From positions 1-43,238 of the forward strand of contig NZ_VCJO01000028.1 in the NCBI RefSeq assembly GCF_009712475.1: a DNA stretch of 43,238 nt, written 5' to 3'. Positions within the stretch are counted from its first letter, which is position 1. Each line of letters starts with the position of its first letter. This document shows, one piece after another, positions 15,679-24,199 of this stretch. The notes beneath the pieces were generated by a model that was not told the DNA's origin, searched no databases, and worked only from the letters and a program-made list of their open reading frames with translations. The position numbers and the translations under genes were made by a program. The DNA comes from Micromonospora sp. CP22. Lineage in GTDB: Bacteria > Actinomycetota > Actinomycetes > Mycobacteriales > Micromonosporaceae.

Positions 15679-17183
15679 CCGGCCTGCTCGCCCAGGCCAC
15701 CGGCGCCTGGATCGACGGTGCCTGGCACTGCGGTGATGTCGTCGAGCCCGTCATCGACCCGGCACGCGGTCGGCTGCTGCGCCACCTGGCCGGGCCGGGA
15801 CCGGCCGGCGTCGACCTCGCCGTCGAGGTCGCCCGCGGACGGCACACCGGTGGCACCTGGCGTCGCGCGTCCCCCGCCGCCCGCGCCGCCGTACTGACCC
15901 GCCTCGCTGATCTGATCGAGGAGCACGGAACGGAACTGGCCCGCATTGAGACCGCGGAGACCGGTTCACCGTTGCGGCTGCGCCACGCGGTTGACGTCGC
16001 CGGCAGCGCCGCCGCCCTGCGCTGGTTCGCCAGCACCGCCCGCCACCTCGACGGCGTCGCCACGGCCGAGTACGTACCCGGGCACACCAGCATGCTGCGC
16101 CGCGAACCGCTGGGCGTCGTGGCCGGCCTCGCGCCCTGGAACCATCCGCTGCTGATGGCGGCCTGGAAGGTCGGGCCCGCCCTGGCCGCCGGCAACTCCA
16201 TCGTGCTCAAACCAGCACCGCAGACCCCGCTGACCGCGCTCGCCCTCGGGCCGCTGGCCGCCCGGGCCGGCCTGCCCGACGGGGTGCTCAACGTGGTGAC
16301 CGGCGGGACCGAGGTGGGGCAGGCCCTGGCGTCCCACCCCGACATCGACCTGGTCTCGGTCACCGGCGGCACGGCCACCGGACGGCGGGTCCAGGCAGCG
16401 GCCGCGCAGCACGTCGCCCGTACCCATCTGGAACTGGGCGGCAACAGCCCGCTCGTGGTCTTCGCCGACGCCGACCTGGACCGCGCGCTGCAGGCCGCGG
16501 TCACGCTCGGATTCTTCAACGCCGGACAGGACTGCACCGCCGCCGCCCGGTTCCTGGTGCAGCGCTCGCGCTACGAGCAGTTCGCCGAGATGCTGGCCCG
16601 GCGGACCGCCCAGTTGACCGTCGGTGATCCGCTGCGCGAGGTCGACCTCGGGTCGCTCATCGACCGCGCCAACCGGGACCGGGTCGCGGCCCTGGTCGCG
16701 GAGGCGGTGGCGGCGGGCCACACGCCGCTGACCGGCGGCGGGGTCGTGCATCCGGACGGGCTGTCCGAGGGCGCGTTCTACGCGCCCACCGTCTTCGCCG
16801 GTGTCCCCGACGACGCGCCGATCGTCGCCGAGGAGATCTTCGGGCCGGTGGTCACCGTGCAACCCTTCGACGAGGAGGAGGAGGCGTTGCACCGGGCCAA
16901 CAACTCACCGTACGGGCTGGCCGCCGCCGTCTACACGCGCGACGTCGGCCGGGCCATGCGTTTCGCTCGTGACCTCGACGCGGGGCAGGTCTGCATCAAC
17001 TCCTTCGGCATCGGTGCGGAAGAGATGCCGCACGGCGGGGTGAAGCAGTCCGGTCACGGCAGTGACCTGTCGCGGTACGGCTTCGAGGAGTACACCCGGC
17101 TCAAGCACGTCATCGTCCATCTCGGGGAGTCCGAGACGGCGGCGATGCCCGAGCGGCCACGGGAAGGCGGCACGGATGGCTGA
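15675..17183 (+). CDS. Aldehyde dehydrogenase, betaine-aldehyde type
   Basis: The protein is 502 aa, starting at a GTG that overlaps the previous stop (GTGA). Motifs are a full aldehyde dehydrogenase set: GVVAGLAPWNHPL, VLKPAPQTPLTAL, the catalytic Glu in LELGGNSPLV, the catalytic Cys in FNAGQDCTAAARF, EEIFGPVVTVQPF, and the C-terminal MPHGGVKQSGHG. The WNHP/NAGQDCTA pattern is commonest in betaine-aldehyde and aminobutyraldehyde dehydrogenases. It probably oxidises the aldehyde made by the upstream TPP enzyme. The 3' end overlaps the next gene by 8 bases. Confidence 0.9.
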   Translation: MTGLLAQATGAWIDGAWHCGDVVEPVIDPARGRLLRHLAGPGPAGVDLAVEVARGRHTGGTWRRASPAARAAVLTRLADLIEEHGTELARIETAETGSPLRLRHAVDVAGSAAALRWFASTARHLDGVATAEYVPGHTSMLRREPLGVVAGLAPWNHPLLMAAWKVGPALAAGNSIVLKPAPQTPLTALALGPLAARAGLPDGVLNVVTGGTEVGQALASHPDIDLVSVTGGTATGRRVQAAAAQHVARTHLELGGNSPLVVFADADLDRALQAAVTLGFFNAGQDCTAAARFLVQRSRYEQFAEMLARRTAQLTVGDPLREVDLGSLIDRANRDRVAALVAEAVAAGHTPLTGGGVVHPDGLSEGAFYAPTVFAGVPDDAPIVAEEIFGPVVTVQPFDEEEEALHRANNSPYGLAAAVYTRDVGRAMRFARDLDAGQVCINSFGIGAEEMPHGGVKQSGHGSDLSRYGFEEYTRLKHVIVHLGESETAAMPERPREGGTDG

Positions 17184-18327
17184 CCCGAGCGACGGCGGGC
17201 TCACCGCCCTGCGAGCCGCGATCCCACTGCTGGCCACCAGGGCGTACCTGTTCAGCGGCGGGATAGCGCCGCTCGCCGAACCGGTCCGCGCCGAGTTGAC
17301 CTCCTGGGTGGACCAGTGGGCGAGCGACCCGCTGGTCCACCGGGGCGACTACTTCGGCGGCTGGGACCGGTTGCGCGACGCGTTCGCCCAGCTGGTGGGG
17401 GCGGCACCGGAGGAGGTCGCGATCACCGAGAACACCTCCCGGGCGACGAACCTGGCGCTGCGGCTGCTGGGCCTGCCGGCCGGATCCACGGTGCTGGTGG
17501 ACGACACCACCTATCCGACGATGGCCTGGGCCGCGCTCCGGCACGGCCTGCGGGTCCGCCAGGTGCACCGGACGCCGGGCCAGCGGGCGGTCGACGCCTT
17601 CGCCGCTCACGCGGACCCGACCGTCAGCTGCCTGGCCGTCTCCCATGTGGCGGCGCTCGACGGTTACCGCCACGACCTCGCCGAGCTGGCCGGCCTGGCC
17701 GCCGAGCGGGGGATGCGGCTCTTCGTCGACGCCGCCCAGTCCACCGGCGTGGTGCCGGTGGAGATGACCCGGGACGGCGTCGACGCCCTGGTGAGCACCG
17801 CGATGAAGTGGCTGCTCGGCCCGCCGGGCGTCGGCTTCCTCGCCGTCCGTGGGCAGGCCGCCACCGGCGGGCCGCTGGACATCGGCTACGTCAGCGCCCG
17901 GATCGGGGACTCCTACCGGCTCACCGAGTTGCCCGAGGTGCCCGCCGGTGCGGCGGGCAGCGAGGTGGGACTGGTCGCGTTGCCGCTGCTGTCGGCGGCT
18001 GCCGCCGGCATCCGGCTGGTCCGCGCCGCCGGCGTCGAGACGATCGCCGCGCGGGTGGCGCAGCTGGTGCAGCGGGTCGTCGACGGGCTGGCCGCGCGCG
18101 GCATCGCGGTCGTCACCCCGGCGGACCCGCAGCGACGCGCCGGCGTGGTCTCCTTCGCCGCCGACAACGCCCCGGATCTGGCGGCCCACCTGCGCGAGTG
18201 TGGCGTGGACGTGTGGGGATACCCGTCCGGTCGGGTGCGGGTGGACCCGCACGGGTTCAACGACGACGACGACATCGACCGGTTACTGGAGGGGATCGAC
18301 GTATGGCACAGGCAGCGCAGCCGGTGA
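17176..18327 (+). CDS. Class V PLP-dependent enzyme
   Basis: The protein is 383 aa from the ATG at 17176 with GGAAGG upstream. Fold-type I features are visible: ITENTSRATNLAL for phosphate binding, SHVAALDGYRHDL, the PLP-pyridine Asp in FVDAAQSTGVV, and the Schiff-base Lys in STAMKWLLGPPGVGFL. The family (NifS, isopenicillin-N epimerase, kynureninase and serine-glyoxylate aminotransferase relatives) covers desulfuration, epimerisation and transamination, so the reaction cannot be set from sequence. There is no sign of an iron-sulfur operon, which argues against a cysteine desulfurase role. In operon B it could supply the 2-oxoacid for the TPP enzyme. Confidence 0.88.
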   Translation: MADPSDGGLTALRAAIPLLATRAYLFSGGIAPLAEPVRAELTSWVDQWASDPLVHRGDYFGGWDRLRDAFAQLVGAAPEEVAITENTSRATNLALRLLGLPAGSTVLVDDTTYPTMAWAALRHGLRVRQVHRTPGQRAVDAFAAHADPTVSCLAVSHVAALDGYRHDLAELAGLAAERGMRLFVDAAQSTGVVPVEMTRDGVDALVSTAMKWLLGPPGVGFLAVRGQAATGGPLDIGYVSARIGDSYRLTELPEVPAGAAGSEVGLVALPLLSAAAAGIRLVRAAGVETIAARVAQLVQRVVDGLAARGIAVVTPADPQRRAGVVSFAADNAPDLAAHLRECGVDVWGYPSGRVRVDPHGFNDDDDIDRLLEGIDVWHRQRSR

Positions 18328-19070
18328 CCGTCGCCGGACGGGTCGCGCTGGTCACCGGTGCCGGTAGCGGCCTCGGCCAGGCGATCGCGGTGCGGCTCGG
18401 CGCCGCCGGCGTCCGGGTCGCGGTGCACTACGGCAGTTCGGCGCAGGGCGCGGCACAGACCGTGGCGGCGGTACGCGCGGCTGGTGGCGAGGCGATCGCC
18501 ATCGCCGCCGACCTGACCGACCCGGCTGCCGCGCCACGGCTGGTCGAGGAGGTGACGGCGGCCCTCGGCCGCGTCGAGATCCTGGTCAACAACGCGGCCA
18601 CCACCCGCTTCATCCCCTTCGAGGATCTGGACAGCGCCGATGACGAGGTCTGGACGGCGCTGCTGCGGGTGAACCTGCTCGCCCCGGTCGCGCTGGCGCG
18701 GGCGACGTTTCCGGCGATGGTCGACGCCGGGTGGGGGCGGGTGCTCAACGTGGCGTCGACGTCGGCGTTCGAACCGGCCGGCAGCAGCCTGCCGTACGCC
18801 GTGTCGAAGTCGGCGCTGGTCTCCTTCACCCGGGGACTGGCCGCCGTCGCCCCAGCCGGTGTCGCGGTCAGCGCCGTCGCCCCGGGCTGGATGGACACCC
18901 CGTGGACGGCCCGGCACACCGGCCGGACGGACGCTGTCGTGTCGGCCGAGGTCGACGTCGACGAGGTGGCGCGGGCAGCGGTGGAGCTGATCGGGGGCAC
19001 CGCCGGCAACGGCACCGTGGTGGTGCTCGACGGCGGCGCCCGGTGGCGCCGCCTCCAGCAGGGCGGGTGA
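18303..19070 (+). CDS. SDR-family oxidoreductase (classical type)
   Basis: The protein is 255 aa. Its ATG lies 25 bases inside the end of the previous gene. It is a classical short-chain dehydrogenase: TGAGSGLG at about 20-27, NNAATT, a Ser in NVASTSAFEP and an intact YxxxK (YAVSK). The C-terminus ends in GGTAGNGTVVVLDGG, typical of the FabG group. It should reduce or oxidise a carbonyl/alcohol with NAD(P). It is the last gene of operon B. Confidence 0.92.
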   Translation: MAQAAQPVTVAGRVALVTGAGSGLGQAIAVRLGAAGVRVAVHYGSSAQGAAQTVAAVRAAGGEAIAIAADLTDPAAAPRLVEEVTAALGRVEILVNNAATTRFIPFEDLDSADDEVWTALLRVNLLAPVALARATFPAMVDAGWGRVLNVASTSAFEPAGSSLPYAVSKSALVSFTRGLAAVAPAGVAVSAVAPGWMDTPWTARHTGRTDAVVSAEVDVDEVARAAVELIGGTAGNGTVVVLDGGARWRRLQQGG

Positions 19071-19077
19071 CGGCGGC

Positions 19078-19109
19078 CGGCGGTGGGCGCCGGGATCAGC
19101 CCACCGCCG
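19078..19109. terminator. Bidirectional hairpin between operons B and C
   Basis: CGGCGGTGGGC (19078-19088) and its complement (19099-19109) form an 11-bp stem with a 10-base loop between two convergent genes. The right arm lies in the last codons of the minus-strand gene. Confidence 0.65.
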
Positions 19110-20034
19110 TCACGGTGAGCACCTCACGGGGGTTGCCCACCATCAGCTGGTGCAGCTGCGCGTCGGTGACCCCGCGTTCGCGCAGCGCGGGCAGCACGGT
19201 GCCGAGGACGTAGCGGTAGCCGTTGCCGCCGAACAGGGCGAACATGTCCCGCTTGCAGACGTCCTGGGAGAGCACGATGCGGTGGTGGCCTTCGCCGATC
19301 AGGGTGGCGATGGCGTCCAGCACCCGCTCCGTGTACGCCGGCGGGAACGCGCCCAGGTTGTCGAAGGACAGCCAGGCGCCCCGGCCCAGGGCGGTGCGGT
19401 AGAAGCCCAGGGACGGGTGGCTGTCGGCGTGGCCGATCACCACCCGGTCGGCCGCCACGCCCTCCTCCTGGAACAGGTCGAGCGCCCGCAGGCCGACGTC
19501 GCTGCCGACCGAGTGGGTGGTGATCGCCAGCCCGGTACGCAGGCTGGCCCGCGCCGCTGCCCGGTGGCAGCGTTCCTCCTGGGCCGAGATCCACGACTTG
19601 TCCGCGCCGATCTCGCCGATGATGCCGGGGCGTACGCCGGTGTCGTCGGCTCCGTCACGGATTTCGGTGACCAGGCGGTCGGCCAACTGGTCGACGCTGC
19701 GGCGGTCGATCTCCTCGGCGGCGGGGTAGTAGGGCTGCCGGTACCAGCCGCAGCCCATGACGATGTGCAGGCCGGTGCGCCGGGCCAGCGCGGCCAGGCG
19801 GGCCGGTTCCCGGCCGATGCCGGGCACGGTCAGCTCGACCAGTGCCTGCCCGCCCTGCTCGACGTAGCCGGCCAACTCCTCCACGAGCAGGTCGTCGTCG
19901 TCGGGCAGGCCGGCGAGGTCGTAGCGGCCGGCGATCTCCCACAGCCGGATGTAGAGGTGCTCGTGCATCAGGGTGGTGCCCAGTTCGGCGGGGTCGATGT
20001 CCCCCAGCACGGTGATGATCCGTCCCGCGCTCAT
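19096..20034 (-). CDS. Phosphotriesterase-family metal-dependent hydrolase
   Basis: The protein is 312 aa from the ATG at 20034, which overlaps the stop of the upstream gene (ATGA). Amidohydrolase-superfamily metal ligands are in place: HEHLYI (HxH), the bridging Glu in IIGEIGADKSW where true phosphotriesterases have a carbamylated Lys, ITTHSVGSDVG, VIGHADSHPS, and the Asp in VLSQDVCKRD. Glu as the bridging ligand is typical of the Php-like members, and many relatives are lactonases. So a lactone, lactam or ester is more likely than an organophosphate as substrate. It is co-transcribed with the aminomutase-like gene. Confidence 0.88.
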   Translation of the reverse strand: MSAGRIITVLGDIDPAELGTTLMHEHLYIRLWEIAGRYDLAGLPDDDDLLVEELAGYVEQGGQALVELTVPGIGREPARLAALARRTGLHIVMGCGWYRQPYYPAAEEIDRRSVDQLADRLVTEIRDGADDTGVRPGIIGEIGADKSWISAQEERCHRAAARASLRTGLAITTHSVGSDVGLRALDLFQEEGVAADRVVIGHADSHPSLGFYRTALGRGAWLSFDNLGAFPPAYTERVLDAIATLIGEGHHRIVLSQDVCKRDMFALFGGNGYRYVLGTVLPALRERGVTDAQLHQLMVGNPREVLTVTAVG

Positions 20035-21359
20035 CCGACCGGCACCTCCCGCAGCGCCGCCGCCGGCACCCGCAACGCGTCGTGGATGGCCGCGACCGCC
20101 TCGTCGATCTCGGCGTCGTCGATGACGGTGGGCAGCGCGAAGACCCCCCAGCCGCAGACCCCACGGTTGAGCAGGGCCAGTCGCATCGCGGCGTTCACCT
20201 CGGCCCACGCGGTCGGGGTCCGGTCGGTGGTGGCGACGCTGACCAGGGAGCCGACCTGGCGTACCGCCAGCGGCAGGTCCAGGTCGGTGAAGGCGTCGCG
20301 CAGCCCGTCGCCGAACAGCTTACCGACGCGCTCCAGCCGCTGGTACGCCTCGGCGTCGAGCAGCTCCAGGGTGGCCAGCCCGGCAGCGGCGGTCACCGGG
20401 TTGCCGTTGAAGGTGCCGGCGTGGGCCAGCCGAGGGCCGCCGGCCGGGTCGGTCACCGCCATCACGTCGGCCCGCCCGCCGTACGCGCCGACCGGCATAC
20501 CGCCCCCGACCACCTTGCCGTACGCGGTCAGGTCGGGGGTGACGCCGTAGCGTTGCTGGGCGCCGCCGGGTGCCACCCGGAAGGCGATGACCTCGTCGAA
20601 GAGCAGCAGCACGTCGTGTGCGGCGGTCGCCGTCCGGATGGCTTCGAGGAAGCCGGGCGTCGGGGGGATCCAGGTGCCGATCGACGCCATCGGGGTGACG
20701 ATAACGGCGGCGAGCCGGTCGGCGTACTGCTCGATCAGGGAGACCACGCCGTCGGTGTCGTTGAACGACCCGACGATCACGTTGTCGGCGAGGTTGGCCG
20801 GTACGCCGGCGGTGTAGGGCACGCCGCGTGCCGAGCCGGGCGCCGCCGCGTTGATCTCCATGCCGTCGAAGGTGCCGTGGTACGAGCCATCCATCTTCAA
20901 CACGAGGTCGCGGCCGGTGAAGGCGCGGGCGGTCTTGACCATCATCATGGTCGCCTCGGTGCCGGAGTTGGTGAACCGCAGCCGCTGCAGCGACGGCACC
21001 CGGGCGCAGAGCTGCTCGGCGAGCGCGACCTGTACCGCGTTGGGAGCGAGGACGGCGGTGGCGCGTCCGGCCTGCTCCCGGATGGCCTCGGTGATCCTCG
21101 GATGCACGTGCCCGTGGATCAACGAGGTGGCGTTGTAGATCAGGTCGAGCAGGCGGTTGCCGTCGGCGTCGTACAGCCGGGTGCCGCTGGCCTTCTCGAC
21201 GTATGAGGGATACGGATGCATAGCCAGCGAGTAGCGTGTGTCGCCGCCGGGCATGACTCGGCAGGCGCGCTGGAAGAGCGCCGCCGATGCCGGGGTACGC
21301 TCTTCGAATGTGGACCTTTCGGTGGTGATCCAGTGCGCGATCGGACTCCCGGCGTCCAT
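20031..21359 (-). CDS. Class III PLP enzyme, glutamate-1-semialdehyde aminomutase-like
   Basis: The protein is 442 aa from the ATG at 21359. A farther ATG at 21395 is in frame but falls inside the operator dyad, so it is less likely. Motifs include MPGGDTRYSL at the start, FTNSGTEATMMMVKTARAFT, KMDGSYHGTFDGMEI, the Asp in LLFDEVIAFRVAPGG, and the PLP Lys in TAYGKVVGGGMPVGAYGG. The MPGG and GKVVGGG patterns are those of the HemL family. Here, outside any haem biosynthesis context, it is more likely a transaminase or mutase acting on an amino acid of the catabolic pathway. Confidence 0.9.
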   Translation of the reverse strand: MDAGSPIAHWITTERSTFEERTPASAALFQRACRVMPGGDTRYSLAMHPYPSYVEKASGTRLYDADGNRLLDLIYNATSLIHGHVHPRITEAIREQAGRATAVLAPNAVQVALAEQLCARVPSLQRLRFTNSGTEATMMMVKTARAFTGRDLVLKMDGSYHGTFDGMEINAAAPGSARGVPYTAGVPANLADNVIVGSFNDTDGVVSLIEQYADRLAAVIVTPMASIGTWIPPTPGFLEAIRTATAAHDVLLLFDEVIAFRVAPGGAQQRYGVTPDLTAYGKVVGGGMPVGAYGGRADVMAVTDPAGGPRLAHAGTFNGNPVTAAAGLATLELLDAEAYQRLERVGKLFGDGLRDAFTDLDLPLAVRQVGSLVSVATTDRTPTAWAEVNAAMRLALLNRGVCGWGVFALPTVIDDAEIDEAVAAIHDALRVPAAALREVPVG

Positions 21360-21382
21360 CCGTTGACAGCCTCCCGCCTCAT

Positions 21383-21427
21383 CCCTACTGTGCATTCGTA
21401 GTCACAGTATCTGCCGTCACAGTAGGG
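21383..21427. promoter_or_regulatory. Candidate operator in the operon C/D divergent promoter
   Basis: CCCTACTGTG (21383-21392) and its exact complement CACAGTAGGG (21418-21427) form a 10-bp dyad around 25 bases. A third half-site CACAGTA lies between them (21403-21409). The spacing suggests two protein-binding units on a shared promoter. The sequence is unlike the LacI-type site, so a different regulator is expected. Confidence 0.55.
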
Positions 21428-21479
21428 CCTGGACGACCATCGGACAAGAGCCCGGACCGACGAGGGGAAGCCGATCAGC

Positions 21480-22613
21480 GTGAGCGCCGCGTCCCACACC
21501 CCTACCCGTGTCCCACGCCGCCTGGCCGACCTCGACACCCCGGTGACGCTGGTGGAGGTGCCCCGGCTCGCTGCCAACCTCCGCCGGGGTGCCGACGTCG
21601 CCGACCGGGACAGGCTGGCGCTGCGCCCCCATGCCAAGACCCACAAGACCGTGGAGATCGCTCGCCGTCAGCTCTCCACCGGCGCCGCCGGGCTGACCGT
21701 GTCCAAACTCGACGAACTCGACGCGCTGCGCCCCGCTGGCGCCACCAGCTACCTGCTGGCGTACCCGCTGGTCAGCACCGTGAAAACCGCGCGCCTGGTG
21801 GAGCTGGTGGCGGGCACGACGGCGCGGATCCTCGCCGCGCTGGACGGCCCGGCCGGAGCTGACGCACTCAGCGCGGCCGCCACCCGCGCCGGCATCACCC
21901 TTGACGTGCTCATCGAAATCGACAGCGGGCTCGGCCGCTGCGGCGTCGCCCCGAACGTCGCCGCCGACCTGGCGCAGATGGCCGCCAGCCGGCCCGGTCT
22001 GCGAATCGCCGGTGTCTTCACCCACGCCGGCCACGCCTACGGCGCCCGCGACACCGCCGAGCTGGCCCGCGCCGCCCAGCAGGAGGTCGACGCGGTACGA
22101 CATGCCGCCCGGGACATCCGCGCCGCCGGCACCACCTGCGAGGTGGTCAGCATCGGCTCGACCCCGACGTTCTTGACCCGCGCCGATCGTCGCGGGGTCA
22201 CCGAGACCCGACCCGGCAACTATGCCCTCCTCGACCGCACCCAGGTCGCCCTGGGCGTGGCCACCCTCGACCAGTGCGCGCTCTCCGTGCTCTGCACCGT
22301 GGTCAGCACCGGCCCGGGCCGTGCCGTGGTCGACGCCGGCTCCAAGGTCTTCGGCCTCGACCGCGGCGCGCACGGCGTCAGCCTCATCGACGGCTACGGC
22401 GAGGACCCGGAGCGGGGCGCGACGCTGACCTGGCTCTCCGAGGAACACGGTGTCGTCAGCGACCCGTCCGGGCGCTTCGCCCCCGGCGACCGCCTGCGCT
22501 TCGTGCCCAACCACGCCTGCGTCGCCGCCAACCTCACCCGCCAGCTGTACTTCGTCGACGGCGACGCCGTGCTGGACACCGTCGCTGTCGCCGCTGCCGG
22601 GGGTGGCCGGTGA
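21480..22613 (+). CDS. D-threonine aldolase / D-serine dehydratase-like PLP enzyme
   Basis: The protein is 377 aa from a GTG at 21480 with GAGGGGAAG upstream. It has the alanine-racemase-like N-terminal barrel with the PLP Lys in LRPHAKTHKTVEIARRQ and GSTPTF near the middle. The C-terminal metal-binding HxC motif is in VPNHACVAANL. This combination is diagnostic of the fold-type III DSD1/D-threonine aldolase family. Those enzymes cleave D-beta-hydroxy-amino acids to glycine and an aldehyde, or dehydrate D-serine to pyruvate and ammonia. The next genes encode a D-aminoacylase-like hydrolase and an aldehyde dehydrogenase, which fits release, cleavage and oxidation of a D-amino acid. Which of the two activities it has is open. 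Confidence 0.88.
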   Translation: MSAASHTPTRVPRRLADLDTPVTLVEVPRLAANLRRGADVADRDRLALRPHAKTHKTVEIARRQLSTGAAGLTVSKLDELDALRPAGATSYLLAYPLVSTVKTARLVELVAGTTARILAALDGPAGADALSAAATRAGITLDVLIEIDSGLGRCGVAPNVAADLAQMAASRPGLRIAGVFTHAGHAYGARDTAELARAAQQEVDAVRHAARDIRAAGTTCEVVSIGSTPTFLTRADRRGVTETRPGNYALLDRTQVALGVATLDQCALSVLCTVVSTGPGRAVVDAGSKVFGLDRGAHGVSLIDGYGEDPERGATLTWLSEEHGVVSDPSGRFAPGDRLRFVPNHACVAANLTRQLYFVDGDAVLDTVAVAAAGGGR

Positions 22614-24199
22614 CCAGCCGCCGGCCGAGCACCGGACGGGCCGTGCTGCTGCGCGGGGGTACCGTCGTCGACGGCACCGGCCGCCGGCCGGTCGTCGCCG
22701 ACGTGCAGGTCACCGCCGGCCGCATCAGCGCGGTAGGGACGGTCGGGCGGGCCCGGGACGTCGTGGAGGTCGACTGCCGTGGCCTGCACGTGCTGCCCGG
22801 CGCGATCGACGCGCACTCACACGCCGACTTCACCCTGCCCACCGCGCCGCACGCCACCGGGCTGCTGCGGCAGGCGGTCACCACCGTCGTCACCGGCAAC
22901 TGCGGGTTCTCGCCGTTCCCGGTGCGTCGTGCGGGCGGGCCGCCCGCCAGCGGCGGTTTCCTCAACCCGCGCCTGCGCCGTGGTTGGTCCGACCTCGCCG
23001 ACTATCGCGCTGCCCTCACCGCCACCGGAGTCCAGGTCAACGTCGCGCCGATGGTCGGGCACAGTTCGGTCAGGGCCGCCACGGCACGTCCCGACGGCGA
23101 CGCCCCGGCACACGGCGACCGGATCCGGCGGGCCATCGCCCACGCCCTGGCCCAGGGCGCCGCCGGGGTCAGCCTCGGCCTCGCCTACCCGGACGGCCGC
23201 GATGCCGACCGGAACGAACTGGTCGACGTGGCGACCCTGACCGCCGCGGCCGACGCCGTCCTCGCCGTGCACCTGCGCGACGAACGCGCCGGCTGCGTCA
23301 CCGCGGTCGAGGAGATCCTCGACCTGGCCGCACGCACCGGCGTCGCCACCCAGATCTCCCACCTCAAGGCGATGGGGCGGGCGAACTGGGGCTCCACCCG
23401 CACGACCCTGGCCCGCATCGACCAGGCCCGCACCGCCGGGCTCGACGTCACCGTCGACATGTACCCGTACACGATGGGCGCGACGACGTTGACCGCCGCG
23501 CTGCCCGGCTGGGCCGACACCGGCGGGGCCGAGGCGATCCGCCGACTGGTCACCGACCCGGCTGGCCGGTCCCGGCTGCTGACCGAACTCTCCGCCGGCG
23601 CCGGCTACGTCGGCCTCGACGAGGTCGTGGTCTCCCACGCCTCGCCCCGCTGGCAGCCGGTGATCGGCCGGCCCCTACCGCTGGCCGCCGCCGACCTCGC
23701 CACCACCCCGGCGGCGCTGTTGCTCGACATCCTCGCCGACGACGCGGCCGAGGCCACCATGCTCGTCGACGCGATGAGCGCCGCCGATGTCGAGCGGGTC
23801 CTCGCCCACCCCGCGGCGATGATCGGCTCCGACGGTTGGGTCATCGACCCCGTTCCCGGCGCCCACCCCCGCAACTTCGCCACCTTCGTGCGGACCCTGC
23901 GCGCCGCCGGGGACCAGCCGGAGCAGCTCGCCGACGCGGTACGCCGGCAGAGCGCCGCCGTCGCCGACCGGTTCCGGCTGACCGGGCGGGGCCGCATCGC
24001 TCCCGGGAACTGGGCCGACCTGGCCGTCGTCGACCTCGCCGCGCTGCACGACGGCGGTGACGACGCCACCGTCGCCCCCACCGGAGTCTGCCAGGTCTTC
24101 GTCAACGGGGTCGCCAGCCACGGGGAACTGCTCGCCAGCGCATCACCACCGGCCGGGCGTGTGCTGCGCCGGGATGCTGACCGTAGGAGGCCAACATGA
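22610..24199 (+). CDS. D-aminoacylase-like amidohydrolase
   Basis: The protein is 529 aa, starting at a GTG that overlaps the previous stop (GTGA). The N-terminal GGTVVDGTGRRPV strand, the metal-binding DAHSHAD and the NCGFSPF motif identify the N-acyl-D-amino-acid deacylase family. Further features are HLRDE, ISHLKAMGRANWGS, VVSHASPRW, the metal Asp region MIGSDGW and the C-terminal GRIAPGNWADLAVVDL. These enzymes remove the acyl group from N-acyl-D-amino acids; members also act on dipeptides or lactams. It probably feeds the D-amino-acid lyase encoded just upstream. Confidence 0.9.
   Translation: MTSRRPSTGRAVLLRGGTVVDGTGRRPVVADVQVTAGRISAVGTVGRARDVVEVDCRGLHVLPGAIDAHSHADFTLPTAPHATGLLRQAVTTVVTGNCGFSPFPVRRAGGPPASGGFLNPRLRRGWSDLADYRAALTATGVQVNVAPMVGHSSVRAATARPDGDAPAHGDRIRRAIAHALAQGAAGVSLGLAYPDGRDADRNELVDVATLTAAADAVLAVHLRDERAGCVTAVEEILDLAARTGVATQISHLKAMGRANWGSTRTTLARIDQARTAGLDVTVDMYPYTMGATTLTAALPGWADTGGAEAIRRLVTDPAGRSRLLTELSAGAGYVGLDEVVVSHASPRWQPVIGRPLPLAAADLATTPAALLLDILADDAAEATMLVDAMSAADVERVLAHPAAMIGSDGWVIDPVPGAHPRNFATFVRTLRAAGDQPEQLADAVRRQSAAVADRFRLTGRGRIAPGNWADLAVVDLAALHDGGDDATVAPTGVCQVFVNGVASHGELLASASPPAGRVLRRDADRRRPT

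Noticed and set aside
21480..22613. Alanine racemase
   Set aside because: The RPHAKTHK lysine motif and the C-terminal HxC metal site are those of the D-threonine aldolase/D-serine dehydratase family.
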